DNA from: Tritrichomonas musculus
Lineage: Eukaryota > Parabasalia > Tritrichomonadida > Tritrichomonadidae
Length of the DNA stretch: 64,000 nucleotides
NCBI GenBank assembly: GCA_039105265.1
Contig: JAPFFF010000045.1
Coordinates: 434,001-498,000 of the forward strand
Direction: 5' to 3'
The position numbers and the translations under genes are program-made. Under the pieces are notes generated by a model, which saw nothing but the letters and a program-made list of their open reading frames with translations, did not search any database and had not been told where the DNA came from. Of the stretch, positions 1 through 9,790 are shown one piece after another; the stretch's first letter is position 1; each line of letters begins with the position of its first letter.

Positions 1-120
1 GTTACATAAAGAGGACCTTCACTATGCTGTCCTCATATTCTTAATAATTCTGTTTATGAATATTGTTTAGCTTATGATTTTGAATGGAAGCCTAATATTT
101 ATATAACTTAATGTTTTGAT

Positions 121-704
121 ACTATGGAGAAAAATGTAAATAATTCAACTAAATCAACAATCATAAACTCTCATTTACTATCAATTTCTGTTTCATCGTG
201 TGCTAAATCTGCTAAAGGTTTATTAACAAAACAAATTTTTTTAAAAGATAGTAAATAATTTATTATTGATTGGCTAAAATTCTTATTTAAGCAAACATTA
301 CAGATTTATAATGACAAGATAATACATTTACAATCATTGCCTAAGATTAATGATATCAAAATTCTTGACATTTCTATCTCTTCAACAAATATTACCAAAA
401 GTCGCAATTGGCTCCATAAACAAACAGACACATATTTTTGAGAATGGCAATGACCAATCTTATTTTAACATATCATCCAGCGGCACTCCATCCAATAATA
501 TTCACCGATGAGTCTACTGTATATGATAACTTAAATGATGGTGGCATTTGGAGGGAGTGGGGGCACAATCCACCCGAATCATTTTACATCCAAGATCAGG
601 TGGTCCCCAATCAATTAATGACAATAGATTATTCCAAAGATAAATTAAAATTGCAATGGCAGGAAAATCATTCATCAATAAGATTGGAGCAAGCAAAGAA
701 TTAG
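121..704 (+). mobile_element. Decayed Tc1/mariner-like DNA transposon (transposase fragment)
   Basis: Two open segments in nearby frames (121-440 and 438-704) look like one eroded transposase. The second carries the motif IIFTDES, with its Asp near position 507, followed by GIWREWG. This matches the first catalytic Asp region of Tc1/mariner DDE transposases (compare the usual FSDES...W). The first segment starts at an ATG at 124, has an in-frame stop near 256 and continues to a stop just before 441. The later catalytic acids are not present, so the copy is truncated and inactive. No terminal inverted repeats are visible because the left side runs off the window. Confidence 0.55.
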
Positions 705-719
705 AAGAATATCTTTTTT

Positions 720-1644
720 TATTTGAAGTTGCCATCTGATGAAGATATTAAAAAAACGCCAAACGAATTTAAAGTTGATAATTTGAATTCAAGACTGATA
801 AATAAAAAATATGATTCATTTCTTTTGAAATCACGGGTTGAATTTATTGATGCATTAAAAATAATGTTTCAATCATCCGACTGCTTTATTGATTCTATTG
901 AACACATTATCAAAAATTGGTCAAAAGATTCATATGTTTTAATTTCGAAAATTATTACTCAATTGCATATAACTAATTTTTCAAGAGAAGCTTTAAGTTC
1001 ATTGATTTTATATTATTTGAATGATATGGATGACGCCCAAATACAAACAATTGATTTATCTAGAATTCCTATCAAAATTCTGAGATTATTCAAAAAATTA
1101 AATAAAAAAAAATTCAATATAAAATTTAAATTATCTTTTTATGTTACAAAATTTTTACCGATTCTTAGCGCCAGCCGCCCGTTCTCGAATCGGACTTCGC
1201 TTCGCTCAGCCTGGCTCGACGCAATCTAGGCGGTATGTAGTCTCGGTGAAAATATAAACATTTATCAATAAAATTTTATCAGACCAAAAATATGATGAAA
1301 TATGCCTGTTTAAACACATCATTTCTGCAAGCAAATACAATAAGAGTGTATCATTTATTAAAATGGCCAAAAAATTCTTTGAAACATTCAAAGAGAAAAG
1401 CTTTTTGTTAACTAATCTGGCGAATATAAAATACAACGAATTTGATATATCTCCAGAAGAACTTCAAACTTTCGTTTGGCAAAAAGAGGCATATTGGCCA
1501 AACATTGAAGAGGTTTCATCTGTTTTTGATGTACATTCAAAGTATTTCGAAAACCTTCCTTTCGAGTACACTCAATTATTGCCAAAAATTCATGTCACCA
1601 CAATTACTCATAATGGATCTATTATTCAAACAGTAGGCATATAA
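720..1644 (+). pseudogene. Decayed unknown gene split by a GC-rich island
   Basis: Two AT-rich coding segments are read in order. Positions 723-1150 encode a hydrophilic, helix-rich stretch (including EFIDALKIMF and SIEHIIKNW). Positions about 1282-1644 encode a second stretch ending in TITHNGSIIQTVGI. The second segment stays open upstream of its ATG at 1363, which suggests it once joined the first. Between them lies a GC-rich block at 1158-1248 that looks unlike either side. The first segment has no ATG near its start. I do not recognise the family. The helical segment is vaguely like those of trichomonad BTB/ankyrin proteins, but I cannot support a name. Confidence 0.35.
1158..1248. repeat. 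GC-rich palindromic island
   Basis: This is a sudden GC-rich block in DNA that is otherwise about three-quarters AT. It holds short inverted repeats: CCGATTC at 1158-1164 against GAATCGG at 1187-1193, the self-complementary AGCCTGGCT near 1208, and CCGCC against GGCGG. It shares the words CTTCGCT and GCTCGACGC with the GC-rich loop of the foldback element at 50385-50699. It is best explained as the core of a mobile foldback element or the scar of an insertion. No tRNA B box fits it. Confidence 0.45.
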
Positions 1645-1839
1645 AAGAATTATAATTCTTTACATTTTTTATTGAGTGAAATATCAAATTTTATAAAGCT
1701 ATTCTAACTCATTACAAAGAAGCAGAATAAGTATTTGGAATGGATGTTTTTTTCGAAAGAAGGAGAAAATATTGTAGAATGAAAAAAACAAAACTTTTTC
1801 ATAAAATATGAAAATTAAAATTAAGTTTTTACTTAGAAA

Positions 1840-4494
1840 TTATGTTGATCTGAAGACCGAAATAACGTCACCAAACGTGTTGATAATCACCTTTACATAC
1901 TCTGTTCTACATACGATTTCAAGAGGCGAGTTTCCCTGGGATCTAATGCCATTTGCGATGGCATCTTCAACGACGATTGGCGGAATATTTCTTGGCTTCA
2001 AATAATCGTAATATTCAGCTCTCCAAATTGCGTATTCGGGAGTTCCAGGGACCAGTCCTGTTCCTGGCTTTTTCGCCAAGAATCTTCTTGCCAACTCTTC
2101 GAGCACCTTCATTGTTTTTGGAGCCATTCTTTCAAGTGCATGACCGCTGTAATAACGTCCATTGATGATTGATCCGTTTGGATCCATGCACCATCCAGTT
2201 GCCGATGTTGTTGTTGCATTTGGCGATCTTTTGGCCAATGCTGCAGCTTTCAAAGCAGCTTGGTCCTCCTTCACTCTCTCAAGTGCGAATGTTTCCAGCG
2301 GTTTTTGCAATGCTTTCGACATTGCTGTCAACGTTGCCGTTCCCAGGTTCAGAGCGAGGTTTGTTGCATCATAGAAGTCCTTGTTTCCCATGAACAAGAA
2401 GTCGCGAACAGGATTGATCGATTGGACATCATTTCCTTGGACAGCGTTTGCGATTTCCATGATTCCTTCTGTCACGTTTGACGCTCCGAATCCGATTGCT
2501 GCTCCTCCGACAACGGCTCCAAACCCGCCTGTTCCAACTGTTGCAGCTGCTCCTGCAGCGCATTCTGCTGTTCCTGTGATGACTCTGAGTGCTCCGTAGA
2601 TTCCTTTTGACCACTGCTGTTCTTGGGTGAGCTTCTTGCTGCCAGAACTTTCCTCTGTTCCAGGAAACAGAGTCATTGGCTGTGGGTACAAAACTGGAGC
2701 TTTGAACTGCTTCGGATACTCAACTTTTTGATTCTGACTTTGACTCTGCTTTTGAATGACAACTGCTTGATTACCTTGCTCTTTGTACCTCGTTTCGACA
2801 ACGTCTCTGGGATACATGCCGACGCCTGCCAGTGGATCATTGAATATGTAATGTGTCTGATTGTATCCGACGAGAACTAAGCAGTGCTCGTTTCCTGGCC
2901 AAAGGAACTGATCGCCTGGCTTGTATTTTGCATCGCCGTTGACAAACTTGATTGTCCACTTCGATGAGCCCATTCGAGTTGGCCGCATTCCCATCGTCGC
3001 CCAGACGAGCACTGGGATGTTTTTATCAACATATTGCGTGATGAGCTGCGCAAAAGGAGCTCCTGTCAAGTTGAGTATTTGGAAGTCCTTCTTCTTACTT
3101 TTCTCCAAAACACTCTGAAGAGCTCGACAGATGCACGGCGCAAAGCATCCGTAGGCTGCTTTTGAGTACGGATTTCCAACAAAAGCGCAGTTTGGATCTG
3201 GACTCTGCCAAACAGGACGCATCAGCAAGTGCTGCGTGATGAACTCGTAAGGAGAAATGTTGATTCCAGCCCAATTGAGCGCCATGACGGCGCTGACAGA
3301 CTCGCATCCGGTCGGAATTCCTTGCTGACTCAGGTAAGGAACGTTGATCTGCTTCGTTGCATTCGAAACAGGCGTGATTGAAGTCGCTTGCTCCGTGCTG
3401 CCCGTCAAAACAGAAGCCGATGGATCCGGAGCGAAATCGGGCGACCATTTCCCTTTGACTGTTACGTTCGAATCGCTCTCAAATTGGAGAAATGCGGCCT
3501 CGTGCTGATTCTCGTGCACGTTGTTGTAGAGCTGGTATTTTCCAGGATTTGAAACGACATAAAAATCAGCTTTGTTTGTTTCGTTCACAGTTCCATTGAC
3601 ACCGCCAACTCCGAACACACGAATCTTGAAAGGAGCGCTCATTGAATCAACGCAGATATAAACACTGCTGTCTGTGAGCTTGTCTCGTGCTTCTGTGTTT
3701 TGCGGATTTTTCGAACTCAATTTGAAATCAAACACAGTGTCATGCGTGTTCGCTTTCGACGAAGGACCAGACTCGCCTCCACGAACAACAACAACGCCGC
3801 TCTCGCGCTTGTAATCAGGACTCCACAAACCTTTTATCGTGACGTTCGGCTGCATCTCAAAGCGAAGCTTCACTTGCGAAAATCCGTTCTCTTTGACTGT
3901 GTTGAAAAGTTCGTATTTTCGACCCGATGAAAGTCGGAATGCCGAACATCGGTTCGTGCAATTGATTTGCTCATCGCCACTCACACCAATGATAGAAACA
4001 TTAATCGCGCCAGAGAACGAGCTGCCTTGGAGATTCAGATAAACAGAGCTCGACGTGTTTTTGTCGCGAGAATTTGTCTCAAAAGTCAAGCTGTTTTGAG
4101 TCGATGTAAATGCGATTTGTTCGTCTTTTGTATTTGGAACTTGCTTGAATTCGGGACCAATCGTGATGCACCCTGATTCGGGCGAACTGTCTGGACTCCA
4201 GACGCCTGTTATCGATGGGTTTCCGGTGAATTCGAGGCGAACGTTTGTGTTTGCTGGAGAACTGTTATATAGCAAATACTTTTTGCCAGGCGTGAGCAAG
4301 AAAAAAGATGTTTTGTATGTATAATTAACAAAATCTCCATCTGTTTGGCCTACTATTTTAACTTCAACTGGAGGACCTGATGGTGATGATGTTAGATTTA
4401 GGTACACTGATGATGTGTTGGTTTTCAGTCTAAATGGAGTGCAGAATGCACATCCTTCTTGGTAGAGATTAAGTGGCTCGTCTTTTGTGGACAT
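1840..4494 (-). CDS. C39-like peptidase protein with bacterial polymorphic-toxin-like C terminus
   Basis: The gene starts at the ATG at 4494 and encodes 884 residues. Residues 1-360 hold three repeats of about 110 residues, each rich in beta strands and carrying a SVYLNL/SVYICV strand and a (K/V)G(L/K/V)WSPD motif. Residues about 380-590 form a peptidase C39-like domain: Cys397 in IPTGCESVSAV, His537 in GNEHCLVLVGY, and Asn552-Asp553 in IFNDPLAG. Next comes an Ala/Gly-rich hydrophobic stretch (about 630-690) and NPVRDFLFMGNKDFYDATN, the style of a pre-toxin linker in bacterial polymorphic toxins. Residues about 780-884 (GHALERMAPK to VKVIINTFGDVISVF) resemble the DUF4258/BECR-fold nuclease-like C-terminal domains of such toxins. 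No signal peptide or clear membrane anchor is seen. The reading frame is intact. Base composition is much higher in GC than in the neighbours (32 of 60 bases at 3301-3360 by hand count). A bacterial origin by transfer is inferred; target and activity are unknown. Confidence 0.75.
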   Translation of the reverse strand: MSTKDEPLNLYQEGCAFCTPFRLKTNTSSVYLNLTSSPSGPPVEVKIVGQTDGDFVNYTYKTSFFLLTPGKKYLLYNSSPANTNVRLEFTGNPSITGVWSPDSSPESGCITIGPEFKQVPNTKDEQIAFTSTQNSLTFETNSRDKNTSSSVYLNLQGSSFSGAINVSIIGVSGDEQINCTNRCSAFRLSSGRKYELFNTVKENGFSQVKLRFEMQPNVTIKGLWSPDYKRESGVVVVRGGESGPSSKANTHDTVFDFKLSSKNPQNTEARDKLTDSSVYICVDSMSAPFKIRVFGVGGVNGTVNETNKADFYVVSNPGKYQLYNNVHENQHEAAFLQFESDSNVTVKGKWSPDFAPDPSASVLTGSTEQATSITPVSNATKQINVPYLSQQGIPTGCESVSAVMALNWAGINISPYEFITQHLLMRPVWQSPDPNCAFVGNPYSKAAYGCFAPCICRALQSVLEKSKKKDFQILNLTGAPFAQLITQYVDKNIPVLVWATMGMRPTRMGSSKWTIKFVNGDAKYKPGDQFLWPGNEHCLVLVGYNQTHYIFNDPLAGVGMYPRDVVETRYKEQGNQAVVIQKQSQSQNQKVEYPKQFKAPVLYPQPMTLFPGTEESSGSKKLTQEQQWSKGIYGALRVITGTAECAAGAAATVGTGGFGAVVGGAAIGFGASNVTEGIMEIANAVQGNDVQSINPVRDFLFMGNKDFYDATNLALNLGTATLTAMSKALQKPLETFALERVKEDQAALKAAALAKRSPNATTTSATGWCMDPNGSIINGRYYSGHALERMAPKTMKVLEELARRFLAKKPGTGLVPGTPEYAIWRAEYYDYLKPRNIPPIVVEDAIANGIRSQGNSPLEIVCRTEYVKVIINTFGDVISVFRST

Positions 4495-4686
4495 TTTTGT
4501 TAGTTTTGATAATAAAAAAAATCGTTTTAATTATAATCGTTGTTTTTTGAATGGTTTATGTATTTTTTTTCAAATGAAAATATCTCAAAGAAATCTGCCA
4601 ATTTTGATTACTATATAATTAATATAATGTTTAAATAAAACATTTTAAGTAAAAAATATCAAGAATGCTTTTTAACAAAATAAAAT

Positions 4687-4884
4687 TCAATGATTTTTTT
4701 TTTCTAAAGCTTCTTGGAAAATCGATTGAATATATGCTTTAGAAGGTGAAATATAAATGATTTTTATTCTTCTTTCACTTCTTATTTTAAATCTAGCCGA
4801 AATTAAACGATTAAAACCAAGCAACAAGAGAATCCTTCTATTTCTTCTTGAAGTTTTTAGTTCATCTAGAGAAATTACTGTCAT
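4687..4884 (-). CDS. Small hypothetical protein (65 aa)
   Basis: An ATG-initiated 65-codon frame rich in Arg, Lys and Ile, with the stretch RRIKIIYISPSKAYIQSIF. Its amino-acid mix is more protein-like than most short frames in this AT-rich DNA. It has no recognisable domain and may be a gene fragment. The flanking DNA (4495-4686 and 4885-5087) is AT-rich and holds nothing else that I can see. Confidence 0.2.
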   Translation of the reverse strand: MTVISLDELKTSRRNRRILLLLGFNRLISARFKIRSERRIKIIYISPSKAYIQSIFQEALEKKNH

Positions 4885-5129
4885 AAATATATAATTTGTA
4901 AAGCCAACTTCTATTTCTTTTTGGAAAAATATTGAATTTTGATAAAAGAGTTTTTTCTTTGAAATGTTTTTTTTTTCTTTTTCAATAAATTCAATTGATT
5001 CAATAATTTTCTTAGAATATTTTGAGTGAAGATTCTTTCAAATTTTGTTAAAAAAATTTAAATTATTTGATAATATCATTTTATTAAATACTTATTTATC
5101 AAACACCTATAACATCTTTTCAAAGATTA

Positions 5130-6077
5130 TTGGAAAATGACCAAAGTGGTAATTTTAAGATCATCTTCGAAATCAAATACAAGAAAAAGACAAATGATGA
5201 ATTTGTAATACAGAAACAAAAGAAAATCATTAAAAACACAACAATAAACAAAGACCGTCTCCTATCAAAAAAAATTGATGAACAATTTGCTAACAACCAA
5301 AAAATTGAACAATATGCCTTCATAATTGGAAACTTGAATAAAAATGGAAATAATAAATGTCAATTTGAAGATGTTATCAACATAATGCGTGCATTAATAG
5401 AAAGTAATGGTATTGAAGTAACAATCAGTGAAGATAAAAGAAATTTATTTGATCAAATATTGAGCGTTCTTGAAAATGGCAGTGGAACCATTGGATTAAA
5501 CGTCATCAAATGCAAATATTTGATAAACAATAAATTTAATGGAATCATCTCATACATCAAACGAATCTCTGAAGATATCGTTGATGGAAAGAATGATCAT
5601 TTAAGACTTTCAGGAGGCGGTAATTATCCTAATTATCCTCTATCAAATTTATTGTTATATGGCGATAAAGATATTTATAATATTTATATCAACGGATATA
5701 ATGGAGAATTTTTGGGGAAAAATGCTTACATTGAATTTGATTTCGTCAACAGAAAAATAAATATGACATCTTACACAATAAGAACTGCATACAACCCAAA
5801 AAATGCCTATCATCCAAAAACATTGAAAATGATTGGCTCGAATGATCACATAAACTGGGAAATCATCGATATGAGAGAAAACAATGATGAATTAAATGAT
5901 ATGAGCAAATGTGCTCATTTCGAATGCTCAACAACAACAGGAAAATATTATAGAATCATTAGATATGTACAAATGGAAAACTGGGGAACAATAAAATATA
6001 GCCCATTTAGTCATTATGTTGGATTGTCGGCAATTGAATTCTTTGGTTCAATTACATCATTCGAAAGAAAACAATAA
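5130..6077 (+). CDS. EF-hand pair plus F5/8 type C (discoidin) domain protein, 5' end uncertain
   Basis: The C-terminal 150 residues form a trichomonad-style discoidin (F5/8 type C) domain: AYIEFDFVNRKI, SYTIRTAYN, KTLKMIGSNDHINWEIID, YYRIIRY and AIEFFGSI. These are the usual strands of this carbohydrate- or lipid-binding jelly roll. Upstream are two EF-hand-like loops about 40 residues apart, NKNGNNKCQFED and ENGSGTIGLNVI, each between amphipathic helices. Acidic ligands are partly replaced by Asn, so calcium binding is doubtful. The frame is open from 5088, but the first in-frame ATG is only at 5385 (residue 86 of the open frame), inside the EF-hand region. The gene is therefore either 5'-truncated, started upstream in a lost frame, or mis-assembled. 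Similar discoidin domains end the BTB gene at 48810-50321. The stop TAAAC may double as the UAAA-type polyadenylation signal described in trichomonads. Confidence 0.6.
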   Translation: MENDQSGNFKIIFEIKYKKKTNDEFVIQKQKKIIKNTTINKDRLLSKKIDEQFANNQKIEQYAFIIGNLNKNGNNKCQFEDVINIMRALIESNGIEVTISEDKRNLFDQILSVLENGSGTIGLNVIKCKYLINNKFNGIISYIKRISEDIVDGKNDHLRLSGGGNYPNYPLSNLLLYGDKDIYNIYINGYNGEFLGKNAYIEFDFVNRKINMTSYTIRTAYNPKNAYHPKTLKMIGSNDHINWEIIDMRENNDELNDMSKCAHFECSTTTGKYYRIIRYVQMENWGTIKYSPFSHYVGLSAIEFFGSITSFERKQ

Positions 6078-6274
6078 ACATATATTTATAAAATCTTTCA
6101 ATTTTCTTTTATATAGCAAATTAAAATCACTTTGATATTAAAATAAAAATGTTAATATCAAAAATTATGAAGATAATCTCATTTTCAATAAAAAAAAGCA
6201 ATAGATTTTTTTCAGAAATTTTTCAGTGATATATTGAATTTTTTTTCAGAAAATTCAAATAAGTAAATTTTATT

Positions 6275-9200
6275 ATGCTTTTTATATCTTTATTAGTTTT
6301 ATTAATATTATCTCTTGATGATACAGAAAAAGAAACTTCTGTCCCATATTGGAAAGACATAGATTCTGTTGCAATCAATAGGGAAGATCCAAGAGCATCA
6401 TTTGTCAGCTATGATGAAGTATCAAAAGCTTTAACATATGATTTTACAAATAGTCCATATTATATAAATTTAAATGGTCAATGGAAATTTTTCTATCGTG
6501 ATTACCCTTCTCAGATTCCTGATGATATTACTGACAAGGAAATAGATTTAACAAATTGGACAGATATTACCGTACCAGGAGCATGGGAAACTCAAGGATA
6601 TGGTATTGCAATGTACACCAATATTCCATATGATTTTAATCCATCAGACCCAAATCCGCCCAATTTACCCGACTATGTTCCAACTGGTGTTTACAGACGA
6701 AATTTCAACATTCCAGAAGATTGGCTTAATAGAGACATTTTCTTACAGATTGGTGCAGCCAAAACAGGCTTGTATGTCTATATTAACGGACAAGAAGTCG
6801 GACATAGCGAAGATTCCAAAAATCCTGCTGATTTTCTTATAAATAAATTCATCCAATCCGGTGAAAATGTCGTCACCTTGAAGATTTACAAACATTGTAG
6901 TGGATCATACCTTGAAGATCAAGATATGTGGCGATTTGGAGGTATTCAACGTGATGTTATTTTATATAGCCAGCCGATGACACATATAGTTGACTTTTCC
7001 ATTGTATCAACACTTGATGATAATTATTTAAATGGCATACTCAAAATTGACGCCACTCTTATCAACCACAAAGATACAACTAAAGATGTTGTTCTTCAAT
7101 ACGATGTTTACGAGGACGACAACTCAACAATTTGCGCATCTGGTGAAAAATCCGCCACTCTTGAAAGTAGTCAAAAAGTTGACCTGTCATTCTCAGAAAA
7201 CAAAATTGAGAATGTTCGATCCTGGAACTCAGAGCATCCGAACTTGTACACAATTGTCTTCACACTCAAGAAAACAAGCGGAACAATCCTAGAAATAGTT
7301 CCCTTTCGAATTGGCTTCAGAAAAACTGAATTTTCAAAGAGAGAATTCAATGGCAAGAGCTATCCAGTTTTTCTATTCAACGGCAAAGAAGTTATCTACA
7401 AAGGTGTGAACATACACGAGCACAACGAGAAGACAGGACAATATGTCACTGAGGACTTGATGATCAAAGATATCGAGCTCTTGAAAAAGCACAATTTCAA
7501 CGCGCTCAGATTCTCGCACTACCCGCAGGACCGGCGACTTTTTGAGCTCTGTGACCAGTACGGAATCTATGTTGTCTGTGAGTGCAACATTGAGTCACAC
7601 GCGATGGGCTACAATCTTAACGAGGGCAACTCCCTCGGGAACAATCCAGACTGGTTCATTCCGCACCTTGACCGCACGAAGAACACCTACAAAAGATGCA
7701 GGAATTATGCGTGTGTCACTTTTTGGTCATTAGGAAATGAGGGCGGCAACGGGGTCAACTTCTGCCTGACTTACTTGTATATCAAAGAGCACGAAAAAAA
7801 GGGACAGAACAGACCAGTCCAGTACGAAAGAGCAGGATGGGAGTTCAACACCGATCTCTATGTCCCGCAGTATCCGAGTGTCGGGTACTTTGAGTCCTGG
7901 GGCCAATCTAGCACTGACAGGCCTGTCATCCCTAGCGAGTACAGCCACGCGATGGGGAACTCAAACTGCTGCTTCAGAAGGATGTGGGACGCAATCTACA
8001 CGTACCCAAACCTTCAAGGAGGATTCGTCTGGGACTGGGTCGACCAAGGGCTCCTTGAGACGGACAAAGAGGGCCGAAAATACTGGACTTACGGAGGCGA
8101 TTACGGCGAGAACGCGCCGAGCGATGGGAACTTCAACATAAACGGTCTTGTCAATCCGGACAGGAACCCGCATCCTGCGATGGAGGAGGTTCGATATGTC
8201 CATCAGAATGTCGGCTTTGAAGTCGTTGAAATGAACGATCAAACCGCTAAGATTAAAATAACTAACCGTTTCTGTTTCAATGACCTGAGTGACTACGATA
8301 TAAAGTACTCAATTTGTGAAAATGAAAAACCGTTAAAAACCGAAATTATCACAGAAAAATTCATGCCGCAGGAATCAAAAGTTGTGACGATACAGTACAA
8401 CAATTTGCCACAGAAACCGGCGACCGAATATTTTCTCAATTTTTCAGTAACGATCAAAAACCCTCAGAAAATAATTGAGAAAGATTTCATCGTTGCCCAT
8501 GATCAGTTTCTTCTTCCCATTCAAAAAGCAAACAGAGTCTCTGTTGAATTCAACGGGCCCGATCTGACACTCACAAATACTAACGACATTGTCACTTTTT
8601 CATCATCAAAGGTCAATTTTGCCTTCAACAAAACAAAGGGATGCGTCACGAGTTACTCCGTCGACGGCCAGGAGTTCATACACGAGTCATTCGGCTTCCA
8701 GCCGAACTTCTGGCGAGCTCCGACGGACAACGATTACGGCAACGGCGAGCCAGCGCGCCAACAGGTGTGGAAGACAATGACGAAGACGTTCCAAGTCACG
8801 ACCACGCAGAGCTGCAACATGACGAACAAGCGGTGCGACCTTAGAGCGACATATTCACTCGTCTCTGGCCGAACGTATGTGATGGTATACCGCGTCTATG
8901 TTGACGGCGCTGTTCGCACAGACGTCAGGTTTGTTGGGTCGTCTGGCACTGACGACAAAGAGGACCTTCCGCGCGTTGGCGAGAGGTTCCATGTACCCGC
9001 TGATTTTGACATCGTTGAGTACTTCGGAAGGGGACCCGCCGAGAACTATTGGGACCGGAACAACGGGTCCCACATTGGGAGGTACACGAGCACCGCAGGG
9101 GACCTTTACTACCCGTACGTGAGGCCCCAAGAGAACGGCCATCACACCGACACGCGCTGGCTTTCTGTGCGGAACAAGGAAGGAGCCGGCCTTCTTTTCG

Positions 9201-9601
9201 TTGCGAACAACAACAACGAGAAGAAGGAGGCACTCGAGTTCAACGTCTTGCGAAACACCGTCGAAGATTTCGACGACGAGGAGCAGACGCATTTGCCACG
9301 CCAGTGGAACAACTTCGAGGACTGCTTCCACAGGCCTGATCGTACCTGCAACCACGACGAAAACGGAGCTAAAAATAACAGAAGAAGGCAGCATCACGTG
9401 TGCGACATTGTGCCGCGCGACTTCGTTGAGGTCTGCATCGACTACAGAATGATGGGAATCGCAGGGTTCGACTCGTGGGGAGACAGGCCGATGCCTGAAT
9501 ACTCGCTGCCTTCGAAGAGAGACTATTCTTACAGCTTCAACATAATTCCGATAAGAAATAAAGATGAAATTGATGATAAAATTACTAAGGCTTATCCTTA
9601 G
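6275..9601 (+). CDS. Secreted GH2 beta-galactosidase (LacZ-type)
   Basis: This 1108-residue enzyme hydrolyses terminal beta-D-galactosides. The order is: a short hydrophobic signal peptide (MLFISLLVLLILSLDD), the GH2 sugar-binding jelly roll (about 60-220, including MWRFGGIQRDV), an Ig-like domain (about 225-345), the TIM-barrel catalytic domain (about 346-640), a linker beta domain, and the Bgal small-chain domain (about 770-1090, NFWRAPTDNDYGNG to GFDSWGDRPMPEY). Glu489 in FWSLGNEGGN is the acid/base and Glu555 in PSEYSHAMGNS the nucleophile, matching E. coli LacZ Glu461 and Glu537. Length is close to the family norm of about 1020-1100. The gene starts AT-rich and becomes GC-rich after about 7500 (36 of 60 bases at 9061-9120 by hand count). 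The enzyme likely attacks host or bacterial glycans outside the cell or in phagosomes. Bacteroidetes-type enzymes of this form are plausible donors, but that is inference. Confidence 0.93.
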   Translation: MLFISLLVLLILSLDDTEKETSVPYWKDIDSVAINREDPRASFVSYDEVSKALTYDFTNSPYYINLNGQWKFFYRDYPSQIPDDITDKEIDLTNWTDITVPGAWETQGYGIAMYTNIPYDFNPSDPNPPNLPDYVPTGVYRRNFNIPEDWLNRDIFLQIGAAKTGLYVYINGQEVGHSEDSKNPADFLINKFIQSGENVVTLKIYKHCSGSYLEDQDMWRFGGIQRDVILYSQPMTHIVDFSIVSTLDDNYLNGILKIDATLINHKDTTKDVVLQYDVYEDDNSTICASGEKSATLESSQKVDLSFSENKIENVRSWNSEHPNLYTIVFTLKKTSGTILEIVPFRIGFRKTEFSKREFNGKSYPVFLFNGKEVIYKGVNIHEHNEKTGQYVTEDLMIKDIELLKKHNFNALRFSHYPQDRRLFELCDQYGIYVVCECNIESHAMGYNLNEGNSLGNNPDWFIPHLDRTKNTYKRCRNYACVTFWSLGNEGGNGVNFCLTYLYIKEHEKKGQNRPVQYERAGWEFNTDLYVPQYPSVGYFESWGQSSTDRPVIPSEYSHAMGNSNCCFRRMWDAIYTYPNLQGGFVWDWVDQGLLETDKEGRKYWTYGGDYGENAPSDGNFNINGLVNPDRNPHPAMEEVRYVHQNVGFEVVEMNDQTAKIKITNRFCFNDLSDYDIKYSICENEKPLKTEIITEKFMPQESKVVTIQYNNLPQKPATEYFLNFSVTIKNPQKIIEKDFIVAHDQFLLPIQKANRVSVEFNGPDLTLTNTNDIVTFSSSKVNFAFNKTKGCVTSYSVDGQEFIHESFGFQPNFWRAPTDNDYGNGEPARQQVWKTMTKTFQVTTTQSCNMTNKRCDLRATYSLVSGRTYVMVYRVYVDGAVRTDVRFVGSSGTDDKEDLPRVGERFHVPADFDIVEYFGRGPAENYWDRNNGSHIGRYTSTAGDLYYPYVRPQENGHHTDTRWLSVRNKEGAGLLFVANNNNEKKEALEFNVLRNTVEDFDDEEQTHLPRQWNNFEDCFHRPDRTCNHDENGAKNNRRRQHHVCDIVPRDFVEVCIDYRMMGIAGFDSWGDRPMPEYSLPSKRDYSYSFNIIPIRNKDEIDDKITKAYP

Positions 9602-9758
9602 GCGAATAAGTAAATAGTGATATTTATAATATGATTTGTTTGTTTTAAAAGTGTGTCTACTTTTTTTAATTATGATATCATTTTTGTTTTTTAAAATCAA
9701 TGGAATCTATACATTTTAAATTTGATTTTATTGTTTTTTTTTTTTCATTTAAATTGAT

Positions 9759-9790
<32 letters not shown>

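Noticed and set aside
1206-1436. 76-codon minus-strand frame over the GC island
   Set aside because: No protein pattern, and the opposite strand is the better coding candidate.
3095-3448. 117-codon minus-strand frame inside the toxin-like gene
   Set aside because: Out of frame with the 884-residue gene, which has clear domains; a shadow.
8855-9700. 281-codon open frame antisense to the beta-galactosidase
   Set aside because: It lies opposite the GC-rich, well-supported GH2 small-chain domain. Long antisense frames are expected there from codon bias, and its composition (Val/Arg/Leu-rich) fits a shadow.
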